This document shows positions 1 to 8,507 of a DNA stretch of 64,000 nt, one piece after another (the stretch's first letter is position 1; each line of letters begins with the position of its first letter). Below the pieces are notes generated by a model. That model was not told where the DNA came from and did no database searches. It worked only from the letters and a program-made list of their open reading frames with translations. A program made the position numbers and the translations under genes. This DNA comes from Clostridium paraputrificum (GTDB taxonomy: Bacteria > Bacillota > Clostridia > Clostridiales > Clostridiaceae), in contig NZ_UAWH01000014.1 of assembly GCF_900447045.1 (NCBI RefSeq), forward strand, positions 866,501 through 930,500, written 5' to 3'.

Positions 1-579
1 CAGTTTAAAGAAACAGTTAAATTAATTGGTAAGGCAGTAGGAAAGGAAGAAAAGGCTAATAAGCTTGTAAACTATTATGATGATACAATATCTAAGGTTA
101 AAGAATTAAATAAGAACCTTACAGAAAAACAAAATGTATATTTAGCAGGTAGTGATAGTGTTTTAAAAACATGTACATCTAAGATGTATCAAAACTATAT
201 GTTCGAAGTATGCGGTGGAGAAAATGTTACAAAAGAGCTTACAGATGGATATTGGACAACTATTTCTGTTGAAGAATTAGTTAAAAAGAATCCTGATGTA
301 ATCTATATGGTTGGATATGCAAGTTATTCAAAAGATGACATTTTAAAAGATGAAAGACTTAAAGGAATAAATGCTATAAAGAATAATAAGATTTATGTGT
401 TCCCATCAACTTTAGAAGCATGGGATTATCCAACTCCATCATCTATGTTAGGAATTTTATGGCTTGAAAATAATCTACATCCAGATTTATATTCTAAGGA
501 AGACTATATAAAGGATGCAAAAGATTTTTATAAAGAATTTTATGATATAGAAGTAAGTGAAGAGGAACTTGGCCTATGA
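1..579 (+). CDS. ABC transporter substrate-binding protein, C-terminal part
   Basis: The reading frame is open from the first base, so the gene begins upstream; the visible 192 residues are the C-terminal lobe of a periplasmic-binding fold of the iron/B12/oxyanion class (Peripla_BP_2). Typical are the helix-rich segment, the VEELVKKNPDVIYMV stretch and the late VFPSTLEAWDYPTPSS region where such proteins close the binding cleft. It would be a lipoprotein outside the membrane that hands substrate to the permease encoded next. The stop overlaps the permease start (ATGA), so the genes are translationally coupled. The downstream MocA-like gene favours molybdate or tungstate as substrate over iron or cobalamin, but this is inference from context. 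Confidence 0.85.
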   Translation, partial: QFKETVKLIGKAVGKEEKANKLVNYYDDTISKVKELNKNLTEKQNVYLAGSDSVLKTCTSKMYQNYMFEVCGGENVTKELTDGYWTTISVEELVKKNPDVIYMVGYASYSKDDILKDERLKGINAIKNNKIYVFPSTLEAWDYPTPSSMLGILWLENNLHPDLYSKEDYIKDAKDFYKEFYDIEVSEEELGL

Positions 580-1562
580 AATTAAAGAAGTCTATATTAT
601 TACATGGAATAGTTCTTTTAATTCTAATATTAGTATCATTAAGTATAGGGAGATATAATATAGAGTTTAAAGAAGTTATTAAAACCTTGTTTAATATGGA
701 TGCAAGCTCTCAGGATTTTAATTTATTAATGAATATTAGAATTCCTAGAGTACTGCTTGTTGTAATTGGTGGTGGAGCCTTAGCATTATCAGGAATGGTA
801 TTTCAAAGTATATTTCAAAATCCATTAATTTCACCTGATGTATTAGGAGTTACTTCAGGATGTTCTTTAGGTGCAGTTGTAGCTATAGTATTATTTTCTT
901 CATCAACAATATTATTACAAGTTATGTCATTCGTTTTTGGAATAGGAGCAGTGATTTTTTCAATGCTCCTTTCTAAAAATATGAAAAGCAATAAGGTTTT
1001 GGCCTTGGTTATTTCGGGTATAGTAACAGGAGCTATAGCTTCAGCTTTTATAATGATATTTAAGTATTTTGCAGATCCATATAAAGAGCTTCCAGCAATT
1101 GATTTTTGGCTTATGGGAGGTTTTTATAATAGTTCATGGTCTAAGGTAGTTATAGTATTCATACTAACATTAATATCATCATTAGTACTATTTTTAGTTA
1201 GATGGCAGCTTAAAGTTTTAACCATGGGAGACACTCAAGCAAAATTATTAGGCGTTAATGTAAATGCAATTAGAATAGTTGCTATATTAGCAGCAACATT
1301 ATTAGTTTCAGCTGTTGTTTCAGTTGCAGGGGTTGTAAGTTGGATTGGTATTTTAGCACCACATATAGTTAAGTCTTATTCTAAAGATGATATTTCAAAG
1401 ATAATGCCAACAACATTATTAATGGGAGGAATATTGATGATAATAGCAGATACAATTGCAAGAACAATATCAACAACAGAAATTCCTATAAGCATATTAA
1501 CTTCATTAGTAGGTGCTCCATTTTTAGTATATCTACTATGTAGAAAGAAGGGGTTAGTATAG
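576..1562 (+). CDS. FecCD-family ABC transporter permease
   Basis: A 328-residue, strongly hydrophobic protein with about nine or ten membrane segments and the FecCD/BtuC signatures: RIPRVLLVVIGGGALALSG near residue 50, FQNPLISPDVLGVTSG near residue 90, and GVVSWIGILAPHIVK near residue 255, the loop that docks on the ATPase. The length fits the family. It forms the membrane channel of the importer. The start overlaps the stop of the binding-protein gene by four bases, and its own stop overlaps the proposed start of the ATPase gene. Family assignment is firm; the substrate is not shown by the sequence. Confidence 0.93.
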   Translation: MKLKKSILLHGIVLLILILVSLSIGRYNIEFKEVIKTLFNMDASSQDFNLLMNIRIPRVLLVVIGGGALALSGMVFQSIFQNPLISPDVLGVTSGCSLGAVVAIVLFSSSTILLQVMSFVFGIGAVIFSMLLSKNMKSNKVLALVISGIVTGAIASAFIMIFKYFADPYKELPAIDFWLMGGFYNSSWSKVVIVFILTLISSLVLFLVRWQLKVLTMGDTQAKLLGVNVNAIRIVAILAATLLVSAVVSVAGVVSWIGILAPHIVKSYSKDDISKIMPTTLLMGGILMIIADTIARTISTTEIPISILTSLVGAPFLVYLLCRKKGLV

Positions 1563-2344
1563 ATACATCTAAAAAATTAGTAATTGAAAATTTAAGTGTT
1601 AATTACGATGAAAAAGAAATTTTAAAAAATATAAACATCAAGTTGAAGCCAGGAGAGACAACTATACTATTAGGTCTTAATGGAGCAGGAAAGACAACTC
1701 TTTTGAAAACTATTTCTGGATTAGTAAAATATAAAAATGGAAAAATAAAATATGATAATAATGAGTTTTTAAAATGGAGTTATAAGGAAAGAGGAAAATT
1801 AATATCATATATACCTCAATATATACACACAAATCAAAACTATAGGGTAGAAGATGTTATTTTAATGGGGATAACGCCTTACTTGGGGATTTTTGACATG
1901 CCTTCAGAAGAACATTATAAGATGGTTGATGATATTCTAAAGAAATTAAATATTTGTCATTTAAAGAATAAGTGTATTGGAGAGTTAAGTGGTGGAGAAA
2001 GAAGAATGGTTTATCTAGGAAGAATACTTATGCAAGAGTGTAAAATCCTTCTTTTAGATGAACCTAATACATTTTTAGATTATGTAAGGCAACATGATTT
2101 TTTCTCATTTATAGATAAATTTATTAAAGATAATAATTTAATAGCCCTTGTAACTGTTCATGATATTAATTTGGCTTTAAGATATGGAGATAAAATTGTA
2201 ATATTAAGCGATAAAAGTGTAGTGGAAACTATAGATTGTACAAAAGAGGGCTATGAAATAAAATTTGTTGAATGTGTGAAAAGGGTATATAACAGAGAAT
2301 TGGAATTAATATATACAAAGGTAGGACCAATGGTAGTATGTTAA
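1559..2344 (+). CDS. ABC transporter ATP-binding protein, apparent ATA start
   Basis: ATPase of the FecCD-type importer. It has Walker A GLNGAGKT, signature LSGGE, Walker B ILLLDEP and an H-loop VTVHD. Counted from the first conventional codon (TTG at 1643) the protein would be 233 residues and would lack the first beta strand. The frame is open back to a TAG at 1541, and the upstream codons encode a normal N-terminus (KKLVIENLSVNYDEKEILKN). No ATG, GTG or TTG lies in that stretch. An ATA at 1559 sits five bases after AAGGGG (1548-1553) and overlaps the permease stop as ATAG, so I place the start there (261 residues). The 3' end overlaps the next gene by seven bases. Confidence 0.85.
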   Translation: MDTSKKLVIENLSVNYDEKEILKNINIKLKPGETTILLGLNGAGKTTLLKTISGLVKYKNGKIKYDNNEFLKWSYKERGKLISYIPQYIHTNQNYRVEDVILMGITPYLGIFDMPSEEHYKMVDDILKKLNICHLKNKCIGELSGGERRMVYLGRILMQECKILLLDEPNTFLDYVRQHDFFSFIDKFIKDNNLIALVTVHDINLALRYGDKIVILSDKSVVETIDCTKEGYEIKFVECVKRVYNRELELIYTKVGPMVVC

Positions 2345-2934
2345 AAAATTCATGTATAAATATTAATGCCATTATTCTAGCTGCTGGAAATAGTAGTAGA
2401 TTTAATGGAAATAAATTATTATCGATTTATAATGAAAAGCCCCTAGCAATGCATATCATAGAAAAGAGTTTTGAGGTTGGTTTTAAGGAAATAATTTTAG
2501 TTACACAATATAATGAGCTTAAAGAAATGTTAAAGGATAAAGATATTAAAATTATTAGAAATTGTATGTCAAACAAAGGTATATCTTATTCAATAAAGCT
2601 TGGATTAAAAGAGTGTAGGAATTGTGATGGGGTAATGTTTTTAGTATGTGATCAACCATATATTTCATATAAAACTATGAAGGATTTAATAGAAATATTT
2701 AAAGAAAATCCTGATAGAATAATAAGTTCTAAGTATTGTGGCAAACTAAGGAATCCTAATATTTTTCCAAAGAAATATTTTAAAGAACTTTTAGAACTTA
2801 ATGGGGATATGGGAGGAAAAAGTATAATATTAAATGATTTAGATAATGTTTTAGAATATGAAATTAAAAATGAGCTTGAAGTTTTAGATATAGATACAAA
2901 AGAAGATTTAAATAAAATAAATACTTTAATTTAA
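2338..2934 (+). CDS. MocA-like molybdopterin nucleotidyltransferase
   Basis: A 198-residue NTP-transferase of the MobA/MocA fold. The N-terminal loop LAAGNSSRFNGNKLL binds nucleotide, VCDQP near residue 103 carries the metal-binding Asp, and the segment GDMGGKSII is typical of MocA, which attaches CMP to molybdopterin for molybdenum hydroxylases such as xanthine dehydrogenase. It is the last gene of the ABC operon and starts inside the ATPase gene. A hydroxylase is not in the window, so the customer enzyme must be encoded elsewhere. A role in another nucleotidyl transfer cannot be excluded, but the GDxGGK motif supports MocA. Confidence 0.78.
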   Translation: MLKNSCININAIILAAGNSSRFNGNKLLSIYNEKPLAMHIIEKSFEVGFKEIILVTQYNELKEMLKDKDIKIIRNCMSNKGISYSIKLGLKECRNCDGVMFLVCDQPYISYKTMKDLIEIFKENPDRIISSKYCGKLRNPNIFPKKYFKELLELNGDMGGKSIILNDLDNVLEYEIKNELEVLDIDTKEDLNKINTLI

Positions 2935-2961
2935 GAAGACTTTTTAAAGTCTTCTTTTTTT
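2935..2961 (+). terminator. Intrinsic terminator after the mocA-like gene
   Basis: Stem GAAGACTTT / AAAGTCTTC with a two-base loop, followed by seven T; it starts directly after the stop codon and closes the ABC-mocA operon. Confidence 0.9.
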
Positions 2962-3027
2962 GAATTGTAAATATATAACAAGCAAGGACGATAATATAAA
3001 TAAGAATAGGAAGGGGGGAAGCCTATT

Positions 3028-3366
3028 ATGTGGAGAACTACTGATATTAATAAGATTGTAAATAAGTATGAGGTAAAAAAGGTATATGGAGGAAAAAGAC
3101 CGTCAAAGATAAGGGATGATGGATATAGAGATGAAGGAAAAAATAAGAGTTTTAAAGAAGCTTTAAAGGAGCAAAAAAAGGATAGTTCTAAGGAAGAAAT
3201 AATAGTTCAAGCCAAGGAAGAACTAGAGGAAAGTGTTATTGTATCATCTTCACTAAGAAGCTTAATACAGAAAAACAATGTTTTAGATAGAATTATAGAA
3301 GAGGAAATTCAAAATCATCCAAATTTAAATAATTTAGTAGAGGATATTTATAAGGAAGAAAAATAA
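3028..3366 (+). CDS. Small charged protein of unknown function
   Basis: A 112-residue protein that I do not recognise. It has a strong ribosome binding site (GGAAGGGGGG) and ends in a shared terminator, so it looks like a genuine single-gene unit. The N-terminal 45 residues are basic (WRTTDINKIVNKYEVKKVYGGKR), the middle is Lys/Glu-rich and probably coiled coil, and the C-terminal 50 residues look helical (SSLRSLIQKNNVLDRIIEEE). There is no signal peptide, membrane segment or cysteine. It is flanked by the mocA operon terminator and by a convergent cluster, so neighbours give no clue to function. Confidence 0.65.
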   Translation: MWRTTDINKIVNKYEVKKVYGGKRPSKIRDDGYRDEGKNKSFKEALKEQKKDSSKEEIIVQAKEELEESVIVSSSLRSLIQKNNVLDRIIEEEIQNHPNLNNLVEDIYKEEK

Positions 3367-3395
3367 AAAGTGGAAGGTTTATCCTTCCACCTTTT
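3365..3395. terminator. Bidirectional terminator between convergent genes
   Basis: Stem AAAAGTGGAAGG / CCTTCCACCTTTT with a five-base loop; it has an A-run on one side and a T-run on the other, so it can serve both the small + strand gene and the reverse J-domain gene, whose stop codon it touches. Confidence 0.85.
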
Positions 3396-3915
3396 AGCAT
3401 AGTCCGCCTTTGCCTCCACCAGAGTTGTTGTTAGCACCACAAAGATTTCCGCCTCCACCGCCACCGGCTTTAGCATTTGAAAAGTTTTGTTTATATGAAC
3501 TAACTTTTTGATTAAGTGTATTCATAGCAGAAACATATTCGTTATTATAAGGATTAAGAGTTGCAGCCTTTTTTATATGGTTAACACCAGATTCAACCCA
3601 TCCTTTCTTAAGTAACAATACACCTTTTAAGTAATTCCATTCTGCAGATGAGATATCAGAAACTAAATTAAGTCTTGCTTCAGCAGCAACGAAGTCATCA
3701 TCTTCTATCATTTCACGTACTTCTTCGCAGGCGATGTTATGAGAGATTATTCTATAAGCTTCATTTGCTTCATTAAGCTTTTCAGTATAGAATGTTTTAA
3801 TGGAATCGTCTTGAAGGTCATCAGTATTATAAGTTTGTACTATTTTTTGATAAGCTTGATTTACTTCACCCTCAGAAGAGTGAGGTAATACACCAAGTAC
3901 TTTATAAGGATCCAT
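3394..3915 (-). CDS. J-domain-like protein without the HPD motif
   Basis: The N-terminal ~65 residues follow a J-domain pattern (MDPYKVLGVLPHSSEGEVNQ, later LNEANEAYRII), but the HPD tripeptide that stimulates DnaK is replaced by NTDD. A conventional co-chaperone role is therefore doubtful. Residues ~80-145 form a TPR-like helical repeat (WNYLKGVLLLKKGWVESGVN). The tail is a glycine-rich stretch with two cysteines, ending GGKGGLC. I chose the ATG at 3915 because AAGGAG lies about 11 bases upstream; an in-frame ATG seven codons earlier has no binding site. It is the last gene of a reverse cluster with DUF5685 and patatin genes. Function is unknown. Confidence 0.8.
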   Translation of the reverse strand: MDPYKVLGVLPHSSEGEVNQAYQKIVQTYNTDDLQDDSIKTFYTEKLNEANEAYRIISHNIACEEVREMIEDDDFVAAEARLNLVSDISSAEWNYLKGVLLLKKGWVESGVNHIKKAATLNPYNNEYVSAMNTLNQKVSSYKQNFSNAKAGGGGGGNLCGANNNSGGGKGGLC

Positions 3916-3960
3916 AAATTTATATACTCCTTGCATTCTATTGCTTTGATATAAATATAC

Positions 3961-4827
3961 TCATAGCTTTAATAAAATATGATTATATTTATCCATTAAT
4001 CCTAAATTAATGACGTTTTCGATTATTTCCTTATTTTTAATTAAAGGTAAGTCCTTTAGTTTTTCACTACAGCTAGAAGCTAATGTCATTAATATTAAAT
4101 CTACCTTTTCACTAACTATATCTAAGAGTTCTTCATAAGAATGCTTCTTTTTATTGTAAACTTTAGAAATAGGATTAAACTTACCTCCTTCCATATCTTC
4201 TTTTAAATCGTCAAAAGCATCAATTAAATATATCCATTTTCCAAAGTAATAGCCAAATAGATATAAGTTATTTCTTGCCTCCTTTCCATCATCTTTTAGC
4301 TTAAAAGGACATTCCTTAAGCACCTCCCCAACTATATGACTAAAGGGATGACAAATTTCATCAAGAGAACTAAAATTTCCACTATGCTCTAAGGAGTGAA
4401 GCTTATTTAGATTATCTTTAATGATAGTATCTAAATTATTATTAGATAGTTTTTTGTAATAAGGAGTAAGTGATTTTACTAATGCTAGACTTTTTAAGCT
4501 ATTATTATCTAAATAGTCATCTAGAAGTTTGTAGTATATTAAAGCCATATTTAAATCTGTGGCATAGTCTAAAGCACTATTTGTTTCAATACATTCTCTG
4601 TTTTCTAATGGATGTTTAAGACATTTTGTTTTGAAGGATTTTGTATATTCAGAATTTAGTCCATCAATTAATACTGCAAAAAATGTAGCGTCATAGTTTA
4701 ACCCAAGTCTGGGTATGTTTCCAAATTTATTTTTTATAGAATAGCACATGCCACAATAATAACTTCTAAACTTTTCGTAGTCTTTCAATTTAAGTTCACT
4801 CATTAAAGGTGTGATATAACCAAACAT
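3961..4827 (-). CDS. DUF5685 family protein
   Basis: A 288-residue mostly helical protein that starts MFGYITPLMSELKLKDYEKF and carries a CGMC pair (Cys25, Cys28) with further cysteines at 69 and 79. This is the look of DUF5685 proteins in Clostridia, whose biochemical role is not established. Aspartate-containing helices (LIDAFDDLKEDM) recall all-helical prenyl-transferase-like folds, but I see no complete DDxxD pair, so this is only an impression. It sits between patatin and J-domain-like genes, eight to forty bases apart on the same strand, implying one transcript. GAGGGGG precedes the ATG. Confidence 0.78.
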   Translation of the reverse strand: MFGYITPLMSELKLKDYEKFRSYYCGMCYSIKNKFGNIPRLGLNYDATFFAVLIDGLNSEYTKSFKTKCLKHPLENRECIETNSALDYATDLNMALIYYKLLDDYLDNNSLKSLALVKSLTPYYKKLSNNNLDTIIKDNLNKLHSLEHSGNFSSLDEICHPFSHIVGEVLKECPFKLKDDGKEARNNLYLFGYYFGKWIYLIDAFDDLKEDMEGGKFNPISKVYNKKKHSYEELLDIVSEKVDLILMTLASSCSEKLKDLPLIKNKEIIENVINLGLMDKYNHILLKL

Positions 4828-4836
4828 TTCTCCCCC

Positions 4837-5748
4837 TCATTCTAGAAATTGTTCTCTTATAAATTTATTAGCCTTCTCATAGTTATAGTTATCAGCTGTT
4901 AGTTTTAATAAAGGTACTTTAGTATAGTCATCTATCTCTATATCTTCTAGCAAAATTGGGTTTATTCTAAGATAGTTATCTCCAAGCAATTCACTACAAT
5001 ATAAATCCTCCAATGCAGCATCATCATTTAGTAGAACTGAAATTAAAGGTAGTTTAACCTTTGAAAAAGGTTTTATTGCCCATTGAAGAACTCCCCAATT
5101 TTTTGTGTTAGAACTGATTTTTTTAGGAGTTATTCCAGTTCCAATTGATAATACCTTAAAATCATCTAGGGTATATTTTCCTTTCATGTTGTGTAGTACA
5201 GTTATTAAAGATGCAATAGCAGGTGAATTAGTTAAAACACCTCCATCTATATAATTTTTATGAGAAGGAAAGTAAGTTGGAGCCGCTGAACTAGCTAGAG
5301 CTACATCTACTAACCTTTCATTTGAAGTAATATTTTTTGTTAAATTATTAAAGAATACTCCCTGCCAGTGATCTTGATTTACTCCTTTTAAATGAAAGGC
5401 AGGAATAAATACATATTTTTGGAGGTCATTTAAAGTAGCTTCTTTTGATATGGTGGATTCTATGAAGTTTTTCAAGCTTTTATCCTTATATCTTGGATGA
5501 AGCAAGTTAAATCTTTTTGGAGAAAATATGTTTTTTATATTCTTGTAGCAATATATATCATCTATTTCCTTACCGTTAAATCCATAGGCTAAGGATAGGG
5601 CTATTAAGGCTCCAGTAGATGTTCCTGCAAAAAGATTTGTTTTTTTTAAAAGATTAGGATTATCCAAGTAAAGTCTTTTCAGTATTCTAGTAGATAAAGC
5701 TCCTTTTATACCACCACCATCAAAGGAGATAATTCTGAAAGTGGACAA
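4837..5748 (-). CDS. Patatin-like phospholipase
   Basis: A 303-residue patatin-domain hydrolase with every catalytic element: the oxyanion loop DGGGIKG (residues 10-16), nucleophile Ser44 in GTSTG, and Asp168 in IDGG, which completes the Ser-Asp dyad. Such enzymes release fatty acids from lipids. No signal peptide is visible, so it should act in the cytoplasm on membrane lipid. The start is a TTG with a good GGAGGTG site five bases upstream; no ATG fits. It is first in the reverse cluster with the DUF5685 and J-domain-like genes. The physiological substrate is unknown. Confidence 0.9.
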   Translation of the reverse strand: MSTFRIISFDGGGIKGALSTRILKRLYLDNPNLLKKTNLFAGTSTGALIALSLAYGFNGKEIDDIYCYKNIKNIFSPKRFNLLHPRYKDKSLKNFIESTISKEATLNDLQKYVFIPAFHLKGVNQDHWQGVFFNNLTKNITSNERLVDVALASSAAPTYFPSHKNYIDGGVLTNSPAIASLITVLHNMKGKYTLDDFKVLSIGTGITPKKISSNTKNWGVLQWAIKPFSKVKLPLISVLLNDDAALEDLYCSELLGDNYLRINPILLEDIEIDDYTKVPLLKLTADNYNYEKANKFIREQFLE

Positions 5749-6068
5749 TCCACACCTCCTATATAATCATTCTAAGATTAATCTATGTTAATACTAGTAA
5801 TATGGTTATTGGTAGTTGAAATTTATTTTTCTTTTTAAAACAAACTATTTATAGAGTAATTAAAATAAATAAGTTAAGAGCCTGTTTTTAATTGATATTA
5901 TTCAATATAGAGATTTCATTAAGCTTTCCTATTAGGTTTTGTAGTTATATTTTTAGTTATTATTTAACAACAATCTAACTGGTCATTAACACCAATAGAT
6001 ACAAAATAATGTAGAATGTTAATTGATTCCAAAAGAAAATCACTATATATTGTGAGGAGGAGAATGAG
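5749..6068. other. Divergent intergenic region, 320 bases
   Basis: AT-rich spacer between the reverse patatin cluster and the forward surface-protein gene. It must hold both promoters. I see no convincing paired -35/-10 boxes with a suitable start distance, no repeat and no ORF with a ribosome binding site. TTGATT and TATATT 17 bases apart at 6024-6051 would start transcription inside the ribosome binding site and were not accepted. Confidence 0.5.
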
Positions 6069-8318
6069 ATGAAAAATGTTAAAAAAAGAGTTTTAAGTAC
6101 TCTACTTCTTGCCGGAATTACAATAACAAATGTAGTATCTGGCACAAGTGTTGTTTCTGCTTATGTAAAGGAAAGAGTAAATGTAATTGCAGAGTGGAAA
6201 TTTGATTCAAGTAATATTGAAAGTGGAAGTATTGCCGATAATAATTTAGTTTTAAAAGATGTAAGTGGAAATGGAAATAACTTAAGAATAAACACCTATG
6301 GTAATGTAGATGATTATAGTAAATACATAAGTTTTTCTGATGATAAGATGTATGAAAGTGCTAAAGGAAGCGTAGTTATTAATGGAGATAGTGTTAATAA
6401 AATTGGTGCAGACTTTATTACTGTAGATAATGCACCTATCAATAAAGAAGAGTTTGAAAATGGGTATACAATAGAATTGGTTTATAAGTTACCTAGTGAT
6501 TGGACAGTTTCAGATAGTTGGATGTCTCTTTTATCTAGACAAGGTGATTCTAAAAGTATGGATGAGCCTGAACTTGGAACCATGAATGTTGCAGTTTCTA
6601 ACTGTAAGGAAATTCAATTTTTATCAGCTAATAAAGATGACAGTCATAAAATGGATTCAGCATCATGGTCTGTATCTATGGACAAGGGTGGCGTTTGGTA
6701 CCATATTGCAATAGTTAATGATAATAAAACTATTCGTACTTTTGTAAATGGAGCAGAAGCATTTAGAGATTATGTTAGTGGTGATATGGTTGGTTTATAT
6801 GCAGATCCTAATGATGGGCGTTTTAGAGTTGGATCTAGTTGGTGGAAAGAGGAAAATCAACTTTTAGATAAGTTTGCTAGGGGGAATTATCAAGAAATTA
6901 GAATATCTGAGGGGGCTTTAGATAAATCACAGTGGCTAGTTACTAATCCAGAAGAGTATGTTGGTGAGTATGGAAATAATGATGAGTTCTCTTTAAATGG
7001 TGAAAGTAATTATAATATGGTATTTTTACCAGACACTCAAAATACTATTAAATTTAGAAAGAATGTTATGGATACTGCAATGGATTGGATAATTGAAAAT
7101 AAAAATAAAGCTAATATTATATCTGTAGCTAATTTGGGTGATATAGTTGAAAATGGTAATAATGAAGAGCAATGGAATAATGCTCTATTATTTAATAAGT
7201 TACCATCAGCTGGTATTAATTTACTTATGCAACCAGGTAATCATGATTGGCCAGAATATTTTGATAAGTATTTTGGTGGGGACAGTGAATATGGTAAGTT
7301 AACTAAAGATTATGTTGTTAGAACATCCCCTTCAGGACGTAGTAGTTATATGGTGAATGATGGTGGCTCTTATAAATATATGACTTTGTCCATTGATTAT
7401 CATAGTTTTGATACTGATTTATCATGGGTTGAAGAGGTTTTATCAAATACTAATATACCTACCATTGTTACAAGCCATGATTTACAAAACTGTTCAGATA
7501 CTGCGCCTAGTGATATTAAGTTAAGTGAAAAAGGAAAAGAAGTTTGGAATGTAGTAAAGAAGTACAATCAGGTATTTATGATGATTGGTGGACATAGTCA
7601 TGGGTCAGGGGATGAAATTTTAATTAATGACTTTGGTAATGAAGTATTTAATGTATTAGCTGATTATCAATTTGCATATAATGGTGGAAATGCTTTATTT
7701 AAATTTGCAGAGTTTGATGAAAATACAAATAAGATTTATCTTTCAACTTTTTCGCCATACGCAGCAACTTTAAGTGAAGATGAAAGAACTTTCTTTGATG
7801 TAAATTATTTAACTGGTGATGGAAATTATAGTGAGCTTAATATTAACTTTACAGAAAGATTTGCTGGAATGGAGAAATCAGACTTAATAAATAAAAGCTT
7901 AGAAGAATTAAAATCATTAGTGGAAAAAGCAGAATCCTTGAATAAAGATAAATATACTTATGAAAGTTTCAATGCTTTAGAGGAAGTTGTATATAAAGCT
8001 AAAGCTATATTAATAGATAAAAATATAAACTATAATATAGTTTTAGATACTGTAAAAACATTACAAAATGCAATAGATAATCTTAAGATAATAGAAGATA
8101 AGCCTTCTAATGATGAAGAGAGTAATAAGCCAGGTGGTAGCCAAGAAAATAATAAACCAAATGGCAGTCAAGATAATAGTTTTGGAAATAATTCTAATAA
8201 TAACTTACCTAAAACAGGTGATTCAAGTTCAGTGTTATATACTTTACTTTCATTACTAGCTGCTTTGGGTGGAGTTATAAAGTATGGGAAAAGAAGAGAT
8301 AATATTAGAGTAAATTAA
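6069..8318 (+). CDS. Cell-wall-anchored metallophosphoesterase with LamG-like domain
   Basis: A 749-residue secreted protein. In order: signal peptide (residues 1-32, ending VVSA); a concanavalin/LamG-like domain (~40-300; WKFD, FVNGAEAF and FRVGSSWW are typical strands); a calcineurin-type metallophosphoesterase (~318-600) with the metal ligands PDTQ, GDIVENG (~356), GNHDW (~388) and GGHSHG (~507); a FIVAR-like helical module (~605-675); a Ser/Asn-rich spacer; and the sorting signal LPKTG at 713-717 with membrane segment and KRR tail. Sortase should link it to peptidoglycan. The phosphoester substrate is unknown, perhaps a host or wall glycan bound by the LamG part. It is a single gene with strong AGGAGG binding site. 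Confidence 0.9.
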   Translation: MKNVKKRVLSTLLLAGITITNVVSGTSVVSAYVKERVNVIAEWKFDSSNIESGSIADNNLVLKDVSGNGNNLRINTYGNVDDYSKYISFSDDKMYESAKGSVVINGDSVNKIGADFITVDNAPINKEEFENGYTIELVYKLPSDWTVSDSWMSLLSRQGDSKSMDEPELGTMNVAVSNCKEIQFLSANKDDSHKMDSASWSVSMDKGGVWYHIAIVNDNKTIRTFVNGAEAFRDYVSGDMVGLYADPNDGRFRVGSSWWKEENQLLDKFARGNYQEIRISEGALDKSQWLVTNPEEYVGEYGNNDEFSLNGESNYNMVFLPDTQNTIKFRKNVMDTAMDWIIENKNKANIISVANLGDIVENGNNEEQWNNALLFNKLPSAGINLLMQPGNHDWPEYFDKYFGGDSEYGKLTKDYVVRTSPSGRSSYMVNDGGSYKYMTLSIDYHSFDTDLSWVEEVLSNTNIPTIVTSHDLQNCSDTAPSDIKLSEKGKEVWNVVKKYNQVFMMIGGHSHGSGDEILINDFGNEVFNVLADYQFAYNGGNALFKFAEFDENTNKIYLSTFSPYAATLSEDERTFFDVNYLTGDGNYSELNINFTERFAGMEKSDLINKSLEELKSLVEKAESLNKDKYTYESFNALEEVVYKAKAILIDKNINYNIVLDTVKTLQNAIDNLKIIEDKPSNDEESNKPGGSQENNKPNGSQDNSFGNNSNNNLPKTGDSSSVLYTLLSLLAALGGVIKYGKRRDNIRVN

Positions 8319-8335
8319 AAATAAAATTAACTATT

Positions 8336-8374
8336 AAAATACCGTATTATTCAACGAATATGCGGTATTTTTTT
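8336..8374 (+). terminator. Terminator after the surface phosphoesterase gene
   Basis: Stem AAAATACCG / CGGTATTTT with an 18-base loop that can itself partly pair, followed by a T-run. Confidence 0.8.
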
Positions 8375-8507
8375 GGTAAACATATTAGGGAGAAAAATAA
8401 AAAGGTAGGTATTAGGCTTTAAAAATATAAATATATAGGATATAAATTAAAATAGTAGAGGAAGTATTGTATAATTATGTAATAGGTTAAAAAGTAGGAG
8501 GCAAGGC

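Noticed and set aside
6024-6051. TTGATT-17-TATATT as promoter of the surface phosphoesterase gene
   Set aside because: Transcription would begin within the AGGAGG site a few bases before the start codon, leaving almost no leader.
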